Part shown: piece after piece, positions 1 to 8,992 of the stretch
How positions within the stretch are numbered: position 1 is the stretch's first letter
Layout: every line of letters starts with the position of its first letter
Source: Lyngbya sp. PCC 8106
GTDB taxonomy: Bacteria > Cyanobacteriota > Cyanobacteriia > Cyanobacteriales > Microcoleaceae
DNA: 64,000 nt
NCBI RefSeq assembly: GCF_000169095.1
Contig: NZ_AAVU01000005.1
Location: 62,001 to 126,000 of the forward strand
Direction: 5' to 3'
Notes under the pieces: model-generated
Databases searched by the model: none
Told to the model about the DNA's origin: nothing
What the model saw: only the letters and a program-made list of their open reading frames with translations
Program-made: the position numbers and the translations under genes

Positions 1-1
1 C

Positions 2-103
2 TATATTGACACAGAAATTGCCTCAAAACTCACCCGTTTAAGGATTTACTGTGGTGAAGATTGGAGATTGACAGATCAACTGCGATCGCGTCTTCTGTTG
101 TGA
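2..103 (+). CDS. Possible C-terminal end of a gene cut by the window edge
   Basis: The first bases are open in one forward frame from base 2 to a TGA at 101-103, giving 33 residues that end in LTDQLRSRLLL. The frame contains a HIP1-like site and could be the tail of a gene that starts before the window. I do not recognise the family, and an open frame this short can occur by chance. About 25 bases later there is an imperfect stem-loop (roughly 106-138, ACTGGGCTA against TAGCCCCAGT) that could end such a transcript, but it lacks a clear T-run. Confidence 0.3.
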   Translation, partial: YIDTEIASKLTRLRIYCGEDWRLTDQLRSRLLL

Positions 104-202
104 CACTGGGCTATAACTGAAGCCGCTTTAGCCCCAGTATTTGGAACCCTTTGAGGCTGAACCGGGGGATTGAGTTGATATTCAATCCCGGCAACACCTG
201 CT

Positions 203-583
203 TTAATTTCCGATGGGAATCGGTATTCCCCGCACTCCAACCCCTTGTGAATTGAAGGTGGGAGTTAAGGGCAGAGTTATCCCCTGTTGATCTTGTGAGG
301 ATGAATTGGAATCAATCATAACTTCCGCTGTCGGTACCGCTTGATTCAAATATTCGGGTTCGTATGCAAACGGTTTATCGAGTGATGGCCCCCCCTGTGG
401 AAAACTAGCACTAGAGGGTTTTATACCCATATCTAAGCCTTTCCCTTCTAAATCTGATGCGGACACAGAGGGCTGTTGATAGGCATCAAGTCGCTGAACT
501 TCTTCTGCGATTCCTCTCGGTATAAGAGAGAAAAAGTTGACCCCCATCACCACACCCCAGAAAATCCCTTGAGCAATCTTCAT
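203..583 (-). CDS. Hypothetical secreted protein, 126 aa
   Basis: I do not recognise the family. Residues 1-26 look like a Sec signal peptide: a lysine, a hydrophobic stretch (FWGVVMGVNFFSLI) and a probable cleavage site near GIAEE. The mature part is rich in Pro, Ser and Gln, with no cysteines and no recognisable fold, which suggests an unstructured exported protein. It has an ATG start, and an AGGT-like element lies just upstream on the minus strand. No neighbour within 250 bases shares its strand closely, so it is probably monocistronic. It could be lineage-specific. Confidence 0.6.
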   Translation of the reverse strand: MKIAQGIFWGVVMGVNFFSLIPRGIAEEVQRLDAYQQPSVSASDLEGKGLDMGIKPSSASFPQGGPSLDKPFAYEPEYLNQAVPTAEVMIDSNSSSQDQQGITLPLTPTFNSQGVGVRGIPIPIGN

Positions 584-834
584 GGTGGTTTACCTTTCGT
601 AATTCTAAAGCAATTTGCGCCTGAGCTAAACACCTATACAGGTCGCAAGCCTTGTACCCTAACAACTCTATAAATCTAAAGATATTTGGAGATTATAAAG
701 ATAAAATGATCTTTTAAATTACTCCACTTTTAGACTAACATTCCCTCTCTCTCAACAACTGTAACTTACCTTACAAAGTATTTTTGTCTCTATGTTAAGA
801 ACCCATTCAAAAGCCTGTATTGCTGGGGTCTTCA

Positions 835-1953
835 TCACCGATCCGATTCCTTTTTATTGTCATTAGAAGGTAAACAAACGGTAAACACAGTTCCTTGATT
901 CAATTGAGATTCAACCGTGATTGTCCCTTGATGAGCGTGGACAATTTGCCGACAGAGGTGCAAGCCTAAACCACTTCCTGATCGTTTATGATTCCCTTGA
1001 TGAAAAGCTTCAAATAAAGTAGCTTGGTCTTCTACAGAGATGCCAATTCCCGTGTCTTTGACTTCTATTTTAATCCAATTTGAAGTAGTATTAGACTTAG
1101 ATTTATGAACTAAACTTAAATTAACTTCGACTATTCCTTGATCGGTAAATTTAATTGCATTGGCAATTAAATTTGTAAAGACTCGACGCAGTTCTAAACG
1201 ATCTCCTACCAGTTCTTTTGTTGTCGGTTTAGTGGGTATATTTAACTTGATTTTAAGCTCTTTGTCCTCAACTAAAGGCATCAATTCAGCGATAATTTCT
1301 TTCAGGAGAGCGTGTAAATCAAACGGAATAAAACTAAGTGTTTTTCGGCCAATATCATAGGCATAAACAGCCAGAAGTGTATTCAACATATCAAGCAAGT
1401 TTTTATTACTGCCAATCATGCTAGTAACGGCTTCACTCATAGAGGAATTCATTTCTCCAAATATTCCTTGCTGGATGAGATTTAACACTCTATCTGCGGC
1501 TACTAAAGGAGTTCTTAAATCGTGAGTCAAACAGCGGACAAAGTTTTCCCGTTGATCAATACTTTGTTTGAGGCGTAATAGCGATCGCACTCGGGCTTGA
1601 AGTTCATCGATTTGAACAGGTTTACGAATAAAATCATCCGCCCCGGCATCTAAACCTTCAACGACGCTAGATTGTTCATGGGCGGTAATTAGCAGAATCG
1701 GAATATAAGGATATTTAGGATTACTCCGAATTCGCTTTGTCACCTCATAGCCATCCATTTCAGGCATCATAACATCCAGCAGCACTAAATTTGGAGGTGA
1801 GGCTTCGATCTGTTCTAAAGCGGTTTTTCCGTCTTCAACTAAGACAACATTGTGTCCTTCTTGTTCTAGGGCTAATTTTAACAAAAAAAGGTTATCTGGC
1901 AGATCATCGACTGCTAAAATATAGTTGGTTTTTGCTCCGGTGATACTAGACAT
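835..1953 (-). CDS. Receiver-histidine kinase hybrid (REC-HisKA-HATPase)
   Basis: This is a cytoplasmic signalling protein with the receiver first and the kinase second. Residues 11-125 are a CheY-like receiver with acidic residues DD in AVDDLPDN, phospho-acceptor D60 (LVLLDVMMPEMDG) and a KP motif near 111. Residues 135-200 are a HisKA dimerisation domain with the phosphorylatable H144 in LTHDLRTPL. Residues 245-365 form the ATP-binding domain, with an N-box (FTNLIANAIKF), DTGIGIS and GSGLGLHL. No membrane segment is present, so it is driven by another kinase through its receiver. It lies 53 bases downstream of a second receiver-kinase hybrid on the same strand, which argues for a shared phosphorelay. 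The cognate output is not visible from sequence. Confidence 0.93.
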   Translation of the reverse strand: MSSITGAKTNYILAVDDLPDNLFLLKLALEQEGHNVVLVEDGKTALEQIEASPPNLVLLDVMMPEMDGYEVTKRIRSNPKYPYIPILLITAHEQSSVVEGLDAGADDFIRKPVQIDELQARVRSLLRLKQSIDQRENFVRCLTHDLRTPLVAADRVLNLIQQGIFGEMNSSMSEAVTSMIGSNKNLLDMLNTLLAVYAYDIGRKTLSFIPFDLHALLKEIIAELMPLVEDKELKIKLNIPTKPTTKELVGDRLELRRVFTNLIANAIKFTDQGIVEVNLSLVHKSKSNTTSNWIKIEVKDTGIGISVEDQATLFEAFHQGNHKRSGSGLGLHLCRQIVHAHQGTITVESQLNQGTVFTVCLPSNDNKKESDR

Positions 1954-2006
1954 ATTTATTTTATAATAATAAAGAGTTTTATCAAAAAAATGGTTTTTAT
2001 ATCAAT

Positions 2007-3215
2007 CTAATTATATTTCAAATAGCGCGGAAATTCAACCTGAAAAATAGAGCCGCACCCTAGCTGACTCTCTACGGTGACTTGACCGTGCATCAATTTT
2101 ACCAAAGAATCTACAATTGCCAATCCTAAACCTGTACCATAATGTTTCCGAGTATTCGTTTGATTGATTTGTCGAAAAGCCTCAAAAATTTCTTGTAAGT
2201 GATCGGAGGCGATCCCAACTCCAGTATCTTTAACTGCAATTATCAATTGATCATTTGCTTGTTCTTGAACATTAATCCAAACTCCTCCTGAGTCTGTGAA
2301 TTTAATCGCATTAGAAATTAGATTGACTAAAACTTGTCGAATCGAATTTTGATCATTGATAATCATCGGTTCTTCGAGATTGATATTCACTTCTAAAGTT
2401 AACTGTTTCTCGACGGCTAATGATCGCAGTTCTTGGGTGGTTAATTCGACAAATTGAGCGAGATTAAATTCTGTGGGTTCTAGCTGAAAATGACCAGCTT
2501 CAATTTTGGAAAAATCTAGCACTTCATTCAACATCGTCAGTAGATGTTGAGCATTATTGAAGATGCGTTGTACCATATCCAATTGTTGAGGCACAAGCGG
2601 ATCGGGATATTGACGCAACAAAAGTTGAGAAAACCCCATAATTGCATTCATCGGAGTGCGAAGTTCGTGAGACATTGTAGCGAGAAATTGAGATTTGAGG
2701 CGAGAAGCTTCAGCGAGTTTACGATTTTGGCGTTCGATTTGTTTACGTTGTCGTTCAAGTTCGCGATTTTTGCGTCGTAAGAGTTCATTACTTTCCCAAA
2801 GGCGTTTATTGGCGAGTTCTGCTTCCATTTCCGCTTGATGAACCCGAATTGCATTTCGGAGAACTTGCCATAATCTTTCCGGCGAAACCCAAGATTTGGA
2901 GAGATAATCGGATGCACCAGCTTTCATTAAATCAACAGCAATTTGTTCATCTCCTTGACCTGTCAATACAATCAAGGGTACTTTAATATTGAGAGAACGG
3001 ACTTGTTTAACGAGGTCAAGACCATCTCGATCCGGTAGACGAAAATCTAGAAAGACACAATCAAAAGTATTCTTTTTGAGGAGAGTAATCGCACTGTCAC
3101 AATCTTGTGCTTCGGTTACTTCTAGTTTGACACCAACTTTCCGAAGCGATCGCTGAACAGCCATTCGATCGACTTCATCATCATCAACAATAAGAATACT
3201 TAATAGTTCTTCCAT
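2007..3215 (-). CDS. Receiver-coiled coil-histidine kinase hybrid
   Basis: Residues 5-122 are a receiver with DDD at 11-13 and phospho-acceptor D57 (CVFLDFRLPDRDG). Residues 125-172 are a highly charged coiled coil (repeated R, E, K, Q heptads). Residues 173-240 are HisKA with H183 in ATMSHELRTPMNAI, and residues 285-400 are HATPase_c with DTGVGI and GTGLGLAIV. There is no transmembrane segment. The arrangement is common in cyanobacterial phosphorelays where a membrane or phytochrome kinase feeds soluble hybrids. It is followed closely by the hybrid at 835-1953 and preceded by a single-domain receiver, all on the minus strand. Its substrate and signal are unknown. Confidence 0.93.
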   Translation of the reverse strand: MEELLSILIVDDDEVDRMAVQRSLRKVGVKLEVTEAQDCDSAITLLKKNTFDCVFLDFRLPDRDGLDLVKQVRSLNIKVPLIVLTGQGDEQIAVDLMKAGASDYLSKSWVSPERLWQVLRNAIRVHQAEMEAELANKRLWESNELLRRKNRELERQRKQIERQNRKLAEASRLKSQFLATMSHELRTPMNAIMGFSQLLLRQYPDPLVPQQLDMVQRIFNNAQHLLTMLNEVLDFSKIEAGHFQLEPTEFNLAQFVELTTQELRSLAVEKQLTLEVNINLEEPMIINDQNSIRQVLVNLISNAIKFTDSGGVWINVQEQANDQLIIAVKDTGVGIASDHLQEIFEAFRQINQTNTRKHYGTGLGLAIVDSLVKLMHGQVTVESQLGCGSIFQVEFPRYLKYN

Positions 3216-3447
3216 CTCCTTCCGTCTACAAAAGTTATTTGGGTAAGGGATGTTGGATTAAATAAAATAACTATCCCTGTCAGATCATTAAAAAAGCAAA
3301 CATTTTCTCTAGCCAATTGAGAGACAATTTTAATAAATTTTTGCTCTAGAGCTAGCTTTACTATTCTAATCTTTTTTTTACTAAAATTCATTGATCGCAG
3401 TCTATATTTTTTAGAGCTTAAACTTATCACTATCAAATTTATAGTGA

Positions 3448-3879
3448 TTAGGGAAATTCGCACAGAGTCCAGTATTGATTTAAGGTGGTAATCACTGATG
3501 CAAATTTGGAAAACGTTACAGGCTTGAGAATATAACCTGCGATATTCAAGTTATAGGCTTCTACCAAATCTCGATCCTCGTCAGAAGTAGTTAACACAAT
3601 TACAGGTGTTGCTTTCAGTTCAGGATCAGAACGTAATTCACTTAAAAATTCCAAACCTCCCATTTTTGGCATATTTAAGTCTAGTAAGATTAGTCGGCGA
3701 CTGTCTGGAACCTGGGGAGGTTTTCCAGGAGAAGATCGGAGCATTTCTAAGGCTTCTAATCCATTTCCGGCGATAAAAAGCGGATTATAAATATTACTCT
3801 TTTTAAACGCCCGTTTGACATTCATTACATCAACCTCATCATCTTCGACAAGCAGAATATTAATAACTTTTTCCTCCAT
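3448..3879 (-). CDS. Single-domain response regulator, Rcp1-like
   Basis: This is a stand-alone receiver. Acidic pocket residues are in LLVEDDEVD, phospho-acceptor is D67 from the chosen start (LILLDLNMPKMGG), and the conserved Thr/Ser and Lys are in VVLTTSDEDRD and YILKPV. The sequence has the extra loop (PGKPPQVPDSRR) typical of Rcp1 partners of cyanobacterial phytochrome Cph1 and related kinases. A GTG start 18 bases upstream is possible. I prefer the ATG because MEEKVINILLVEDD is the usual length and a GAGG lies about 13 bases before it. Its position behind the 947-residue kinase, whose kinase core is of the same class as Cph1, makes that protein the likely phosphodonor. Confidence 0.9.
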   Translation of the reverse strand: MEEKVINILLVEDDEVDVMNVKRAFKKSNIYNPLFIAGNGLEALEMLRSSPGKPPQVPDSRRLILLDLNMPKMGGLEFLSELRSDPELKATPVIVLTTSDEDRDLVEAYNLNIAGYILKPVTFSKFASVITTLNQYWTLCEFP

Positions 3880-4134
3880 AATTGAGTTTTTCCTCACAGC
3901 TCGCTAATGATTGATCTATCCTGCGATATGCTCATCTTAAACTAACTTTGCATACATCTACCTAATCGAGATTATAAACAAAGCTTTAATAATAAACCTC
4001 ATCTCTAGGAAGAATTTATCATTTTTGGCTTCTCTATCTTAAGGTAGATAACATTAAACGAGAAGACATCCATGATACATTTTCTCTAGACAGAGATTGA
4101 AGCCAGATCGCGATCGCAGGTTAACATTTTTAAT

Positions 4135-6978
4135 TTATTTTGGCCAGTTAAAACGGAATGTTGCTCCTTGATCGAGTTGAGATTCGAGTTCAATGGTTCC
4201 GCCTAGAGCTTCAATAATCTTCTTGACAATTGACAAACCAATCCCGGTATTTTCAGCTTCATCACGAGCTTTTAGGGTTTGAAAAATAGTAAACACCTTA
4301 TCTCGATATTGAGGTGCAATTCCAGGGCCATCATCTGTCACTGAAAACTCATAAAAATTCCCTCGATCTCGGCTAGAAACTTTAACCATTCCATCGGGGC
4401 GATCGTGATGCTTAATAGCATTACTAATCAAGTTGCTGAACACTTGTTGTAAGGATAAACGCTGAGTTTTTAAAGTGGGCATTTCTCCCTCTATTTCAAT
4501 GGTGAACGTTGACGGGGGATCGAGTGAGTCAATGATTTCTTCGAGAAGTTCTCTAACTTGAACAGATTCAGATTTAACTTGCATTCGCCCAACCCGAGAA
4601 TATTGTAAAAGACCATTAATCAGGTTTTCCATCCGATGCACCCGCCCCCGCAATAAACTCATCTGATGACGAGTCTCATCATCAAGTTTATCTTCAAGAT
4701 CTTCCTCGATCCATTCTGACAAATTTGCAATTGCTCTCAGGGGCGCTTTCAAGTCGTGAGAAGCAACGTAAGCAAATTGATCGAGTTCTTGATTACGCTT
4801 TTCGAGTTGTCCGGTTGTTGCGAGCAAAATCCCATTGAGTTGAAACAGTTCATCGGCTCTAGCTTGCAAGATGGCTTCTGTTTGTTTACGTTTGGTGACA
4901 TCATTAATCGTTCCCCAAACTCCGATCACTTTGTTATCTGTATTGCGGTTGAGTTGAGCATCGATCTCTAACCAACAAAAATCCCCGGTTTTTTTGAGTG
5001 AGCGAAATTCAAAGATAAAATTATCTTGCTCAGTCTCCATCAGTCGTCGAAATTGTTCAGTACAATATTGTTGATCTTCTTCAGCGTAAATGTAGTTCAG
5101 TAATGGAGAATCTAGACTTTCAGAAACAGAATATTCGGTGATAAATGTCCAAGCCGGACTCAAGAAAACCAAACGACCTTCAATGTCGGTTTGAAAGATC
5201 ACTTCTTGGACACTATTGAGAACAGATCGATACAACCGTTCACTCTCAGATAAGGCTTTTTCGATGCGTTTCCGGGTTGTAATATCTTCAAAAGCGACCC
5301 CTAAACGTTGATTGGGTAAGGGAAAAGCTTTAACTGCAAATAAACTCTGATTAACTCGCCGATCTCCATAACGCACTTCACTAAATGCACAGGGCTGTTG
5401 ATGACGAATCACCTGGGCGTAAGCTTGCAACAAAGAAATGTTGGTTTCAGGTATTTTGGGGAAACACTCAACCATTTTTTTACCCACTTCCGAGTTGAGT
5501 TGAACTCCCAATAAATCCGATGCTGCGGGATTAGAACTCACTAAGCTAAAACTCTGAAGATCTTCAAGATCCTCGAGATGCCAGACCGTCATACCGATGG
5601 GAATATTCTCGACAATATCTTCATAGATTTTAATTTTGGCTTGGGCGGCTTCGGCTTGGGTGCGGGCAACTCGTTCTCGTTCGAGTAACTCGTCTTTGAG
5701 TTCGTTTAGCACTTCTAACTGTGCGGTTCGTTCTTGGACTCGCTGTTCGAGTTCATCGTTAAACCGAGCAATTTCTTCTTCGGCTTGTTTACGCAGGGTA
5801 ATATCTCGGGAAATACATAAAATAATCGGTTCTGCTGTCGATGAACTCGAAGAAATGGCGCGACTGGTGGTTTCAAACCAGACATAATCACCATCGCGAC
5901 GACGAACTCGGTAAGTTGTGGTGTATTCATCGGGTAACTGACCGACAACGGTATAAGTTCTTTGCCAAGCGGCTACATCAGTGGGATGAAAGAATTCGTA
6001 GAGAGAACGTCCGAGAAGTTGATCCGGTTCATAGCCGAGGAGATGGCGACTAGCGGGGGAGACGTAGAGAAATACCCCTTCGCAGGTATGAGTCGAAATC
6101 ATGTCTTTGGCATTTTCTGCCAGTAACCGATAACGGGCTTCACTTTCGGTGAGAGCGTCTTCGGCACGTTTGCGATCGCTAATATCTTGTTGAGAACCGA
6201 CCATACGCATCGGTTTACCCTGTTCGTTTCTCTGAGCAAGGCCTCGGGCTAAAATCCACTTATAGCTGCCATCTGCACAACGAAGACGGTATTCTTCTGT
6301 ATATTTTTTGGTTTTTCCATCCAGATGCTTTTGTACAGTGTCTAGAACGCGATCTCGATCGTCGGGGTGGATACGAGAACGCCAAGCTTCAAAGTTACTT
6401 TCTAATTCGTGATCCTTGTAGCCCAGATCGGCTTTCAACTGAGCAGACATGAATAATTCTCCGGTGGAAATCTCCCAGTCAAAAATCCCGTCTCCGGTAC
6501 CTTTTAAGGCGAGTTGCCAACGTTCTTCGCTTTTTTTAAGCTCAATCTCAATTTGCTTACGTTCTTCAATTTCTTGCTGGAGTAAGCGCATTGACTGTTC
6601 CATCTGTTTAGGACTCGGAAACGTTAAAATTGCAGGCATTAACATTGTTAAAGCGATCGCGCTCATCAAAGACACTATTGCTGTGAAGGCTCGAATAAAG
6701 CCTGAGATCCAATAATTTGGATGCCACAGTGTCCAAATATCAAAGAGATGACCACAACCGCAAGAGATGATAAAGCCAGCAAACAACAGAATTATCCAGT
6801 TAAACGGAATATCCTCTCGCTTGCGAACAAGGTATACCAGCCCGATCGGAATAGAAAAGTAAGACAGTGCAATAATGGCGTTACTGACCAAATGCAATCC
6901 TACTAATCCAGGTTTCCAGAGATAGCAACTGCCATGAGGCATGAACGCTGTTGTAGCGAGTAAACTTTCTGTTAGCAT
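4135..6978 (-). CDS. Membrane histidine kinase with ethylene-receptor-like sensor and four PAS domains
   Basis: This is a 947-residue sensor kinase. Residues about 26-115 contain three membrane helices that align without gaps (offset 8) to the plant ETR1 ethylene-binding domain through the second helix: Y40, I43, P44, C73 and H77 correspond to ETR1 Tyr32, Ile35, Pro36, Cys65 and His69 (copper ligands Cys65/His69). Two polar positions differ: ETR1 Asp25 is Asn33 here, and ETR1 Lys91 best matches Arg96. Then come PAS domains at about 150-275 and 276-400, a coiled coil (400-445), PAS domains at 446-575 and 576-700, HisKA with H741 (VASHDLKAPLRAI), and HATPase_c to the C-terminus (DDGPGIA, NTGIGLSIV). 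Cyanobacterial proteins of this class include Synechocystis Etr1 (slr1212). Whether this one binds ethylene is inference. The likely partner is the Rcp1-like receiver downstream. Confidence 0.92.
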   Translation of the reverse strand: MLTESLLATTAFMPHGSCYLWKPGLVGLHLVSNAIIALSYFSIPIGLVYLVRKREDIPFNWIILLFAGFIISCGCGHLFDIWTLWHPNYWISGFIRAFTAIVSLMSAIALTMLMPAILTFPSPKQMEQSMRLLQQEIEERKQIEIELKKSEERWQLALKGTGDGIFDWEISTGELFMSAQLKADLGYKDHELESNFEAWRSRIHPDDRDRVLDTVQKHLDGKTKKYTEEYRLRCADGSYKWILARGLAQRNEQGKPMRMVGSQQDISDRKRAEDALTESEARYRLLAENAKDMISTHTCEGVFLYVSPASRHLLGYEPDQLLGRSLYEFFHPTDVAAWQRTYTVVGQLPDEYTTTYRVRRRDGDYVWFETTSRAISSSSSTAEPIILCISRDITLRKQAEEEIARFNDELEQRVQERTAQLEVLNELKDELLERERVARTQAEAAQAKIKIYEDIVENIPIGMTVWHLEDLEDLQSFSLVSSNPAASDLLGVQLNSEVGKKMVECFPKIPETNISLLQAYAQVIRHQQPCAFSEVRYGDRRVNQSLFAVKAFPLPNQRLGVAFEDITTRKRIEKALSESERLYRSVLNSVQEVIFQTDIEGRLVFLSPAWTFITEYSVSESLDSPLLNYIYAEEDQQYCTEQFRRLMETEQDNFIFEFRSLKKTGDFCWLEIDAQLNRNTDNKVIGVWGTINDVTKRKQTEAILQARADELFQLNGILLATTGQLEKRNQELDQFAYVASHDLKAPLRAIANLSEWIEEDLEDKLDDETRHQMSLLRGRVHRMENLINGLLQYSRVGRMQVKSESVQVRELLEEIIDSLDPPSTFTIEIEGEMPTLKTQRLSLQQVFSNLISNAIKHHDRPDGMVKVSSRDRGNFYEFSVTDDGPGIAPQYRDKVFTIFQTLKARDEAENTGIGLSIVKKIIEALGGTIELESQLDQGATFRFNWPK

Positions 6979-7032
6979 ATATAGTGGTCTTCTACAGCAT
7001 AAATTGTCAATCTGTCTTTCGGTCAGTTTTTG

Positions 7033-7082
7033 ATAAGACTATTGACAGATAGACTAAGTGAGGTTTTTTAGGTTAGTCTTAT
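7033..7082. promoter_or_regulatory. Inverted repeat in the divergent promoter region
   Basis: A perfect 9-base inverted repeat, ATAAGACTA (7033-7041) and TAGTCTTAT (7074-7082), lies in the 156-base space between the divergently transcribed sensor kinase (4135-6978) and the NarL-type regulator (7135-7887). Inside it GACTA recurs once more (ATAGACTAAG). The spacing (32 bases between arms) is too wide for a simple terminator and fits two half-sites for a DNA-binding dimer. A candidate -10 element follows the right arm. Autoregulation by the adjacent NarL protein is inference. Confidence 0.4.
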
Positions 7083-7134
7083 GAGGATATATTAAAATCG
7101 CTAATATTTCCTCTATCCTATAGGCAATTTTAGA

Positions 7135-7887
7135 ATGAGTAAAATCCGTGTTGTTCTCGTTGAAGATCATAACTTGAGTCGTGTTGGTTTGGTCGCGGCT
7201 CTCAAGCAGGTTGATGATATAGAAGTTGTTGGTGATGCTGAAAATGGTCGCAAAGGCTTAGAAATGTTGCGAACGATGCAGCCAGATGTGGGTATTATTG
7301 ATATTGGTTTACCGGATATTGATGGTATAGAGTTGACGCAACAGTTGCGAAAAATTCAGGCGAATCTGGAACCTGGCGATCGCAGTAAGGTTCTGATTTT
7401 AACCATGCACGAGGAGGAAAATTCGGTTCTAGCGGCTTTTGCTGCGGGCGCTGACTCCTATAGTTTGAAGGATGCGAGTTTAGACACACTGGTACAGGCG
7501 ATCCGATCTACCTATGAGGGTAATGCTTGGATCGATCCGAATATTGCTCGTATTGTTCTCAAGCAAGCCCGAACCTCAGAGTCAGAGAATTCTGCAACTG
7601 CGGTTGATCCAATCACCAGCGACAGCGAAGATTTGAAACAGATGGTTAAGATTGATTCGGCTCAATCTGATGTTCAACAGCTTCTCGATACTTATCCGTT
7701 GACGGAGCGAGAATTGGAGGTGCTAGAGTTGATTGTGGGTGGATGTAGCAACGCTGAAATCTCTGAAAAGCTCTACGTTACTGTCGGAACGGTGAAAACT
7801 CATGTTCGCAGCATTTTGAATAAGTTGTGTGTCGAAGATCGCACTCAAGCTGCGGTTCGGGCTTTACGTTCGGGCTTAGTGAGCTAA
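7135..7887 (+). CDS. NarL/FixJ-type response regulator
   Basis: This two-domain transcription regulator has 250 residues. The N-terminal receiver (about 4-125) has ED at 10-11, phospho-acceptor Asp in GIIDIGLPDIDG, the conserved Thr in LTMHEEE and Lys in YSLKDAS. A Ser/Asp-rich linker follows (about 140-185). The C-terminal LuxR-type helix-turn-helix (about 187-250) carries LTERELEVLELI and the recognition helix region VGTVKTHVRSIL. It is divergent from the ethylene-receptor-like kinase with a 156-base spacer that contains an inverted repeat. It could be an output of that kinase or of the receiver-kinase hybrids; the sequence does not decide. Confidence 0.94.
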   Translation: MSKIRVVLVEDHNLSRVGLVAALKQVDDIEVVGDAENGRKGLEMLRTMQPDVGIIDIGLPDIDGIELTQQLRKIQANLEPGDRSKVLILTMHEEENSVLAAFAAGADSYSLKDASLDTLVQAIRSTYEGNAWIDPNIARIVLKQARTSESENSATAVDPITSDSEDLKQMVKIDSAQSDVQQLLDTYPLTERELEVLELIVGGCSNAEISEKLYVTVGTVKTHVRSILNKLCVEDRTQAAVRALRSGLVS

Positions 7888-8142
7888 AAGAAGTCATCAG
7901 ATCAATCTGTTTTTACCTCCCATCTCCCCAATTCTCCCCATTGACAAATTTGAGGAAGACTTAGGCAGAGTATAAATCCATCCCAAGAATCATGTTAGTC
8001 TCTCCGTCTCAGTTTAAGCTAATATTAGTTTTGTTTCAATTGTGATCGTTAATCGCGACTAAGTTTACACTACTGTTGAATAACTCAGAAGTTCAGCTTG
8101 ATTGACTTATGAGCGGTAGTCTAAGTGTTTTGGAGGAAACTG

Positions 8143-8544
8143 ATGAATTATCCGACTCGGGGACAACTGGAACGCCATCTTTCTCAGCAGATTCAAGCTT
8201 TATATCGTCAAGAGCTAGGACATCAACCCAGCAAGGTGACTTGTCAACTCTTTGACTGTAAATTAGCTGTTATCGTCGAAAATTCGATTACACCTGCTGA
8301 AAAACGGTTAGCAGAAGTCGGACAGGAAGATTTAGCTGAAGAAGTCCGAGCGGGACTCAAAGATGCTACTCAACCTAAACTCAAAGCGTTGATTCAAGAG
8401 ATTTTAGGGGTTGAGGCGATCGATATTTTGAGTGAAGCGAAGCTGGAAACAGGTCGTCTAGGTATTATTGTAATATTAGCCCAATCTCCTCAAGTTCGTA
8501 ATCCGGAAGCGATTCCTAAGCATAAAGCAAACAATGGAAGTTAG
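8143..8544 (+). CDS. DUF2294 domain protein (first of a tandem pair)
   Basis: This small soluble protein of 133 residues matches the DUF2294 family by its order of motifs: a basic N-terminal helix, ITPAEKRLAEVGQEDL, a central helix, then a GIIVIL strand near the end. I chose the ATG at 8143 over an in-frame GTG at 8125, because a strong GGAGG lies at 8132-8136, right spacing for this ATG and inside the longer reading. The function of the family is not established. In bacteria it is often near signalling or stress genes. Here it follows a NarL regulator by about 255 bases and is followed by a paralogue, which suggests a shared role. Confidence 0.8.
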   Translation: MNYPTRGQLERHLSQQIQALYRQELGHQPSKVTCQLFDCKLAVIVENSITPAEKRLAEVGQEDLAEEVRAGLKDATQPKLKALIQEILGVEAIDILSEAKLETGRLGIIVILAQSPQVRNPEAIPKHKANNGS

Positions 8545-8599
8545 GTTTCTGAGTTCTTCTGGATGGAATTGATGATGACATTACTAGAGAAACTCTATA

Positions 8600-8992
8600 A
8601 TGAAACAAACCAATTTAGCCAATGCTGAAGAACTGATTTGTGAACAAATTCAACATATCTACGTTCAACAATTAGAGCAGGAACTTAGCCAAATTAGTTG
8701 CCGTATTTTTGATCGGATTCTAATTTTTGTTTTAGAGGGAGTGATTACTCCCCCAGAAAACTTGTTGAACCAAAATAATCATCTCCGTTTAGTTAGTCAA
8801 GTTCGATCCGTATTTGATCGAATGATTCAACCTAAAATTCAAGATTTGATTGAACAAACTCTGAATGTAACGGTTATTGACTTCCTGTGTGATACTACGA
8901 TTGATACCAGTCGGACTGGTGCTATCGTTATTTTTGAATTTCAGTGTCGCAGATCTGACTTGAACATCTCAGATGACTCAAATTACAATTAG
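8600..8992 (+). CDS. DUF2294 domain protein (second copy)
   Basis: This 130-residue paralogue of the preceding gene has the same layout: an N-terminal helix (ICEQIQHIYVQQL), a VITPPENLL motif at the place of ITPAEKRL, and a final SRTGAIVIFEF strand. It has diverged strongly and has lost the charged EDL segment. It lies 55 bases after the first copy, so the two probably share a transcript. Its last 65 bases overlap the 3' end of the convergent receiver gene, an arrangement that would give antisense 3' ends. Function unknown. Confidence 0.78.
   Translation: MKQTNLANAEELICEQIQHIYVQQLEQELSQISCRIFDRILIFVLEGVITPPENLLNQNNHLRLVSQVRSVFDRMIQPKIQDLIEQTLNVTVIDFLCDTTIDTSRTGAIVIFEFQCRRSDLNISDDSNYN

Noticed and set aside
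3200..3463. 87-codon minus-strand open frame between two signalling genes
   Set aside because: It overlaps the receiver-kinase start and the receiver stop, has poor composition (runs of Ile, Lys, Ser) and no SD.
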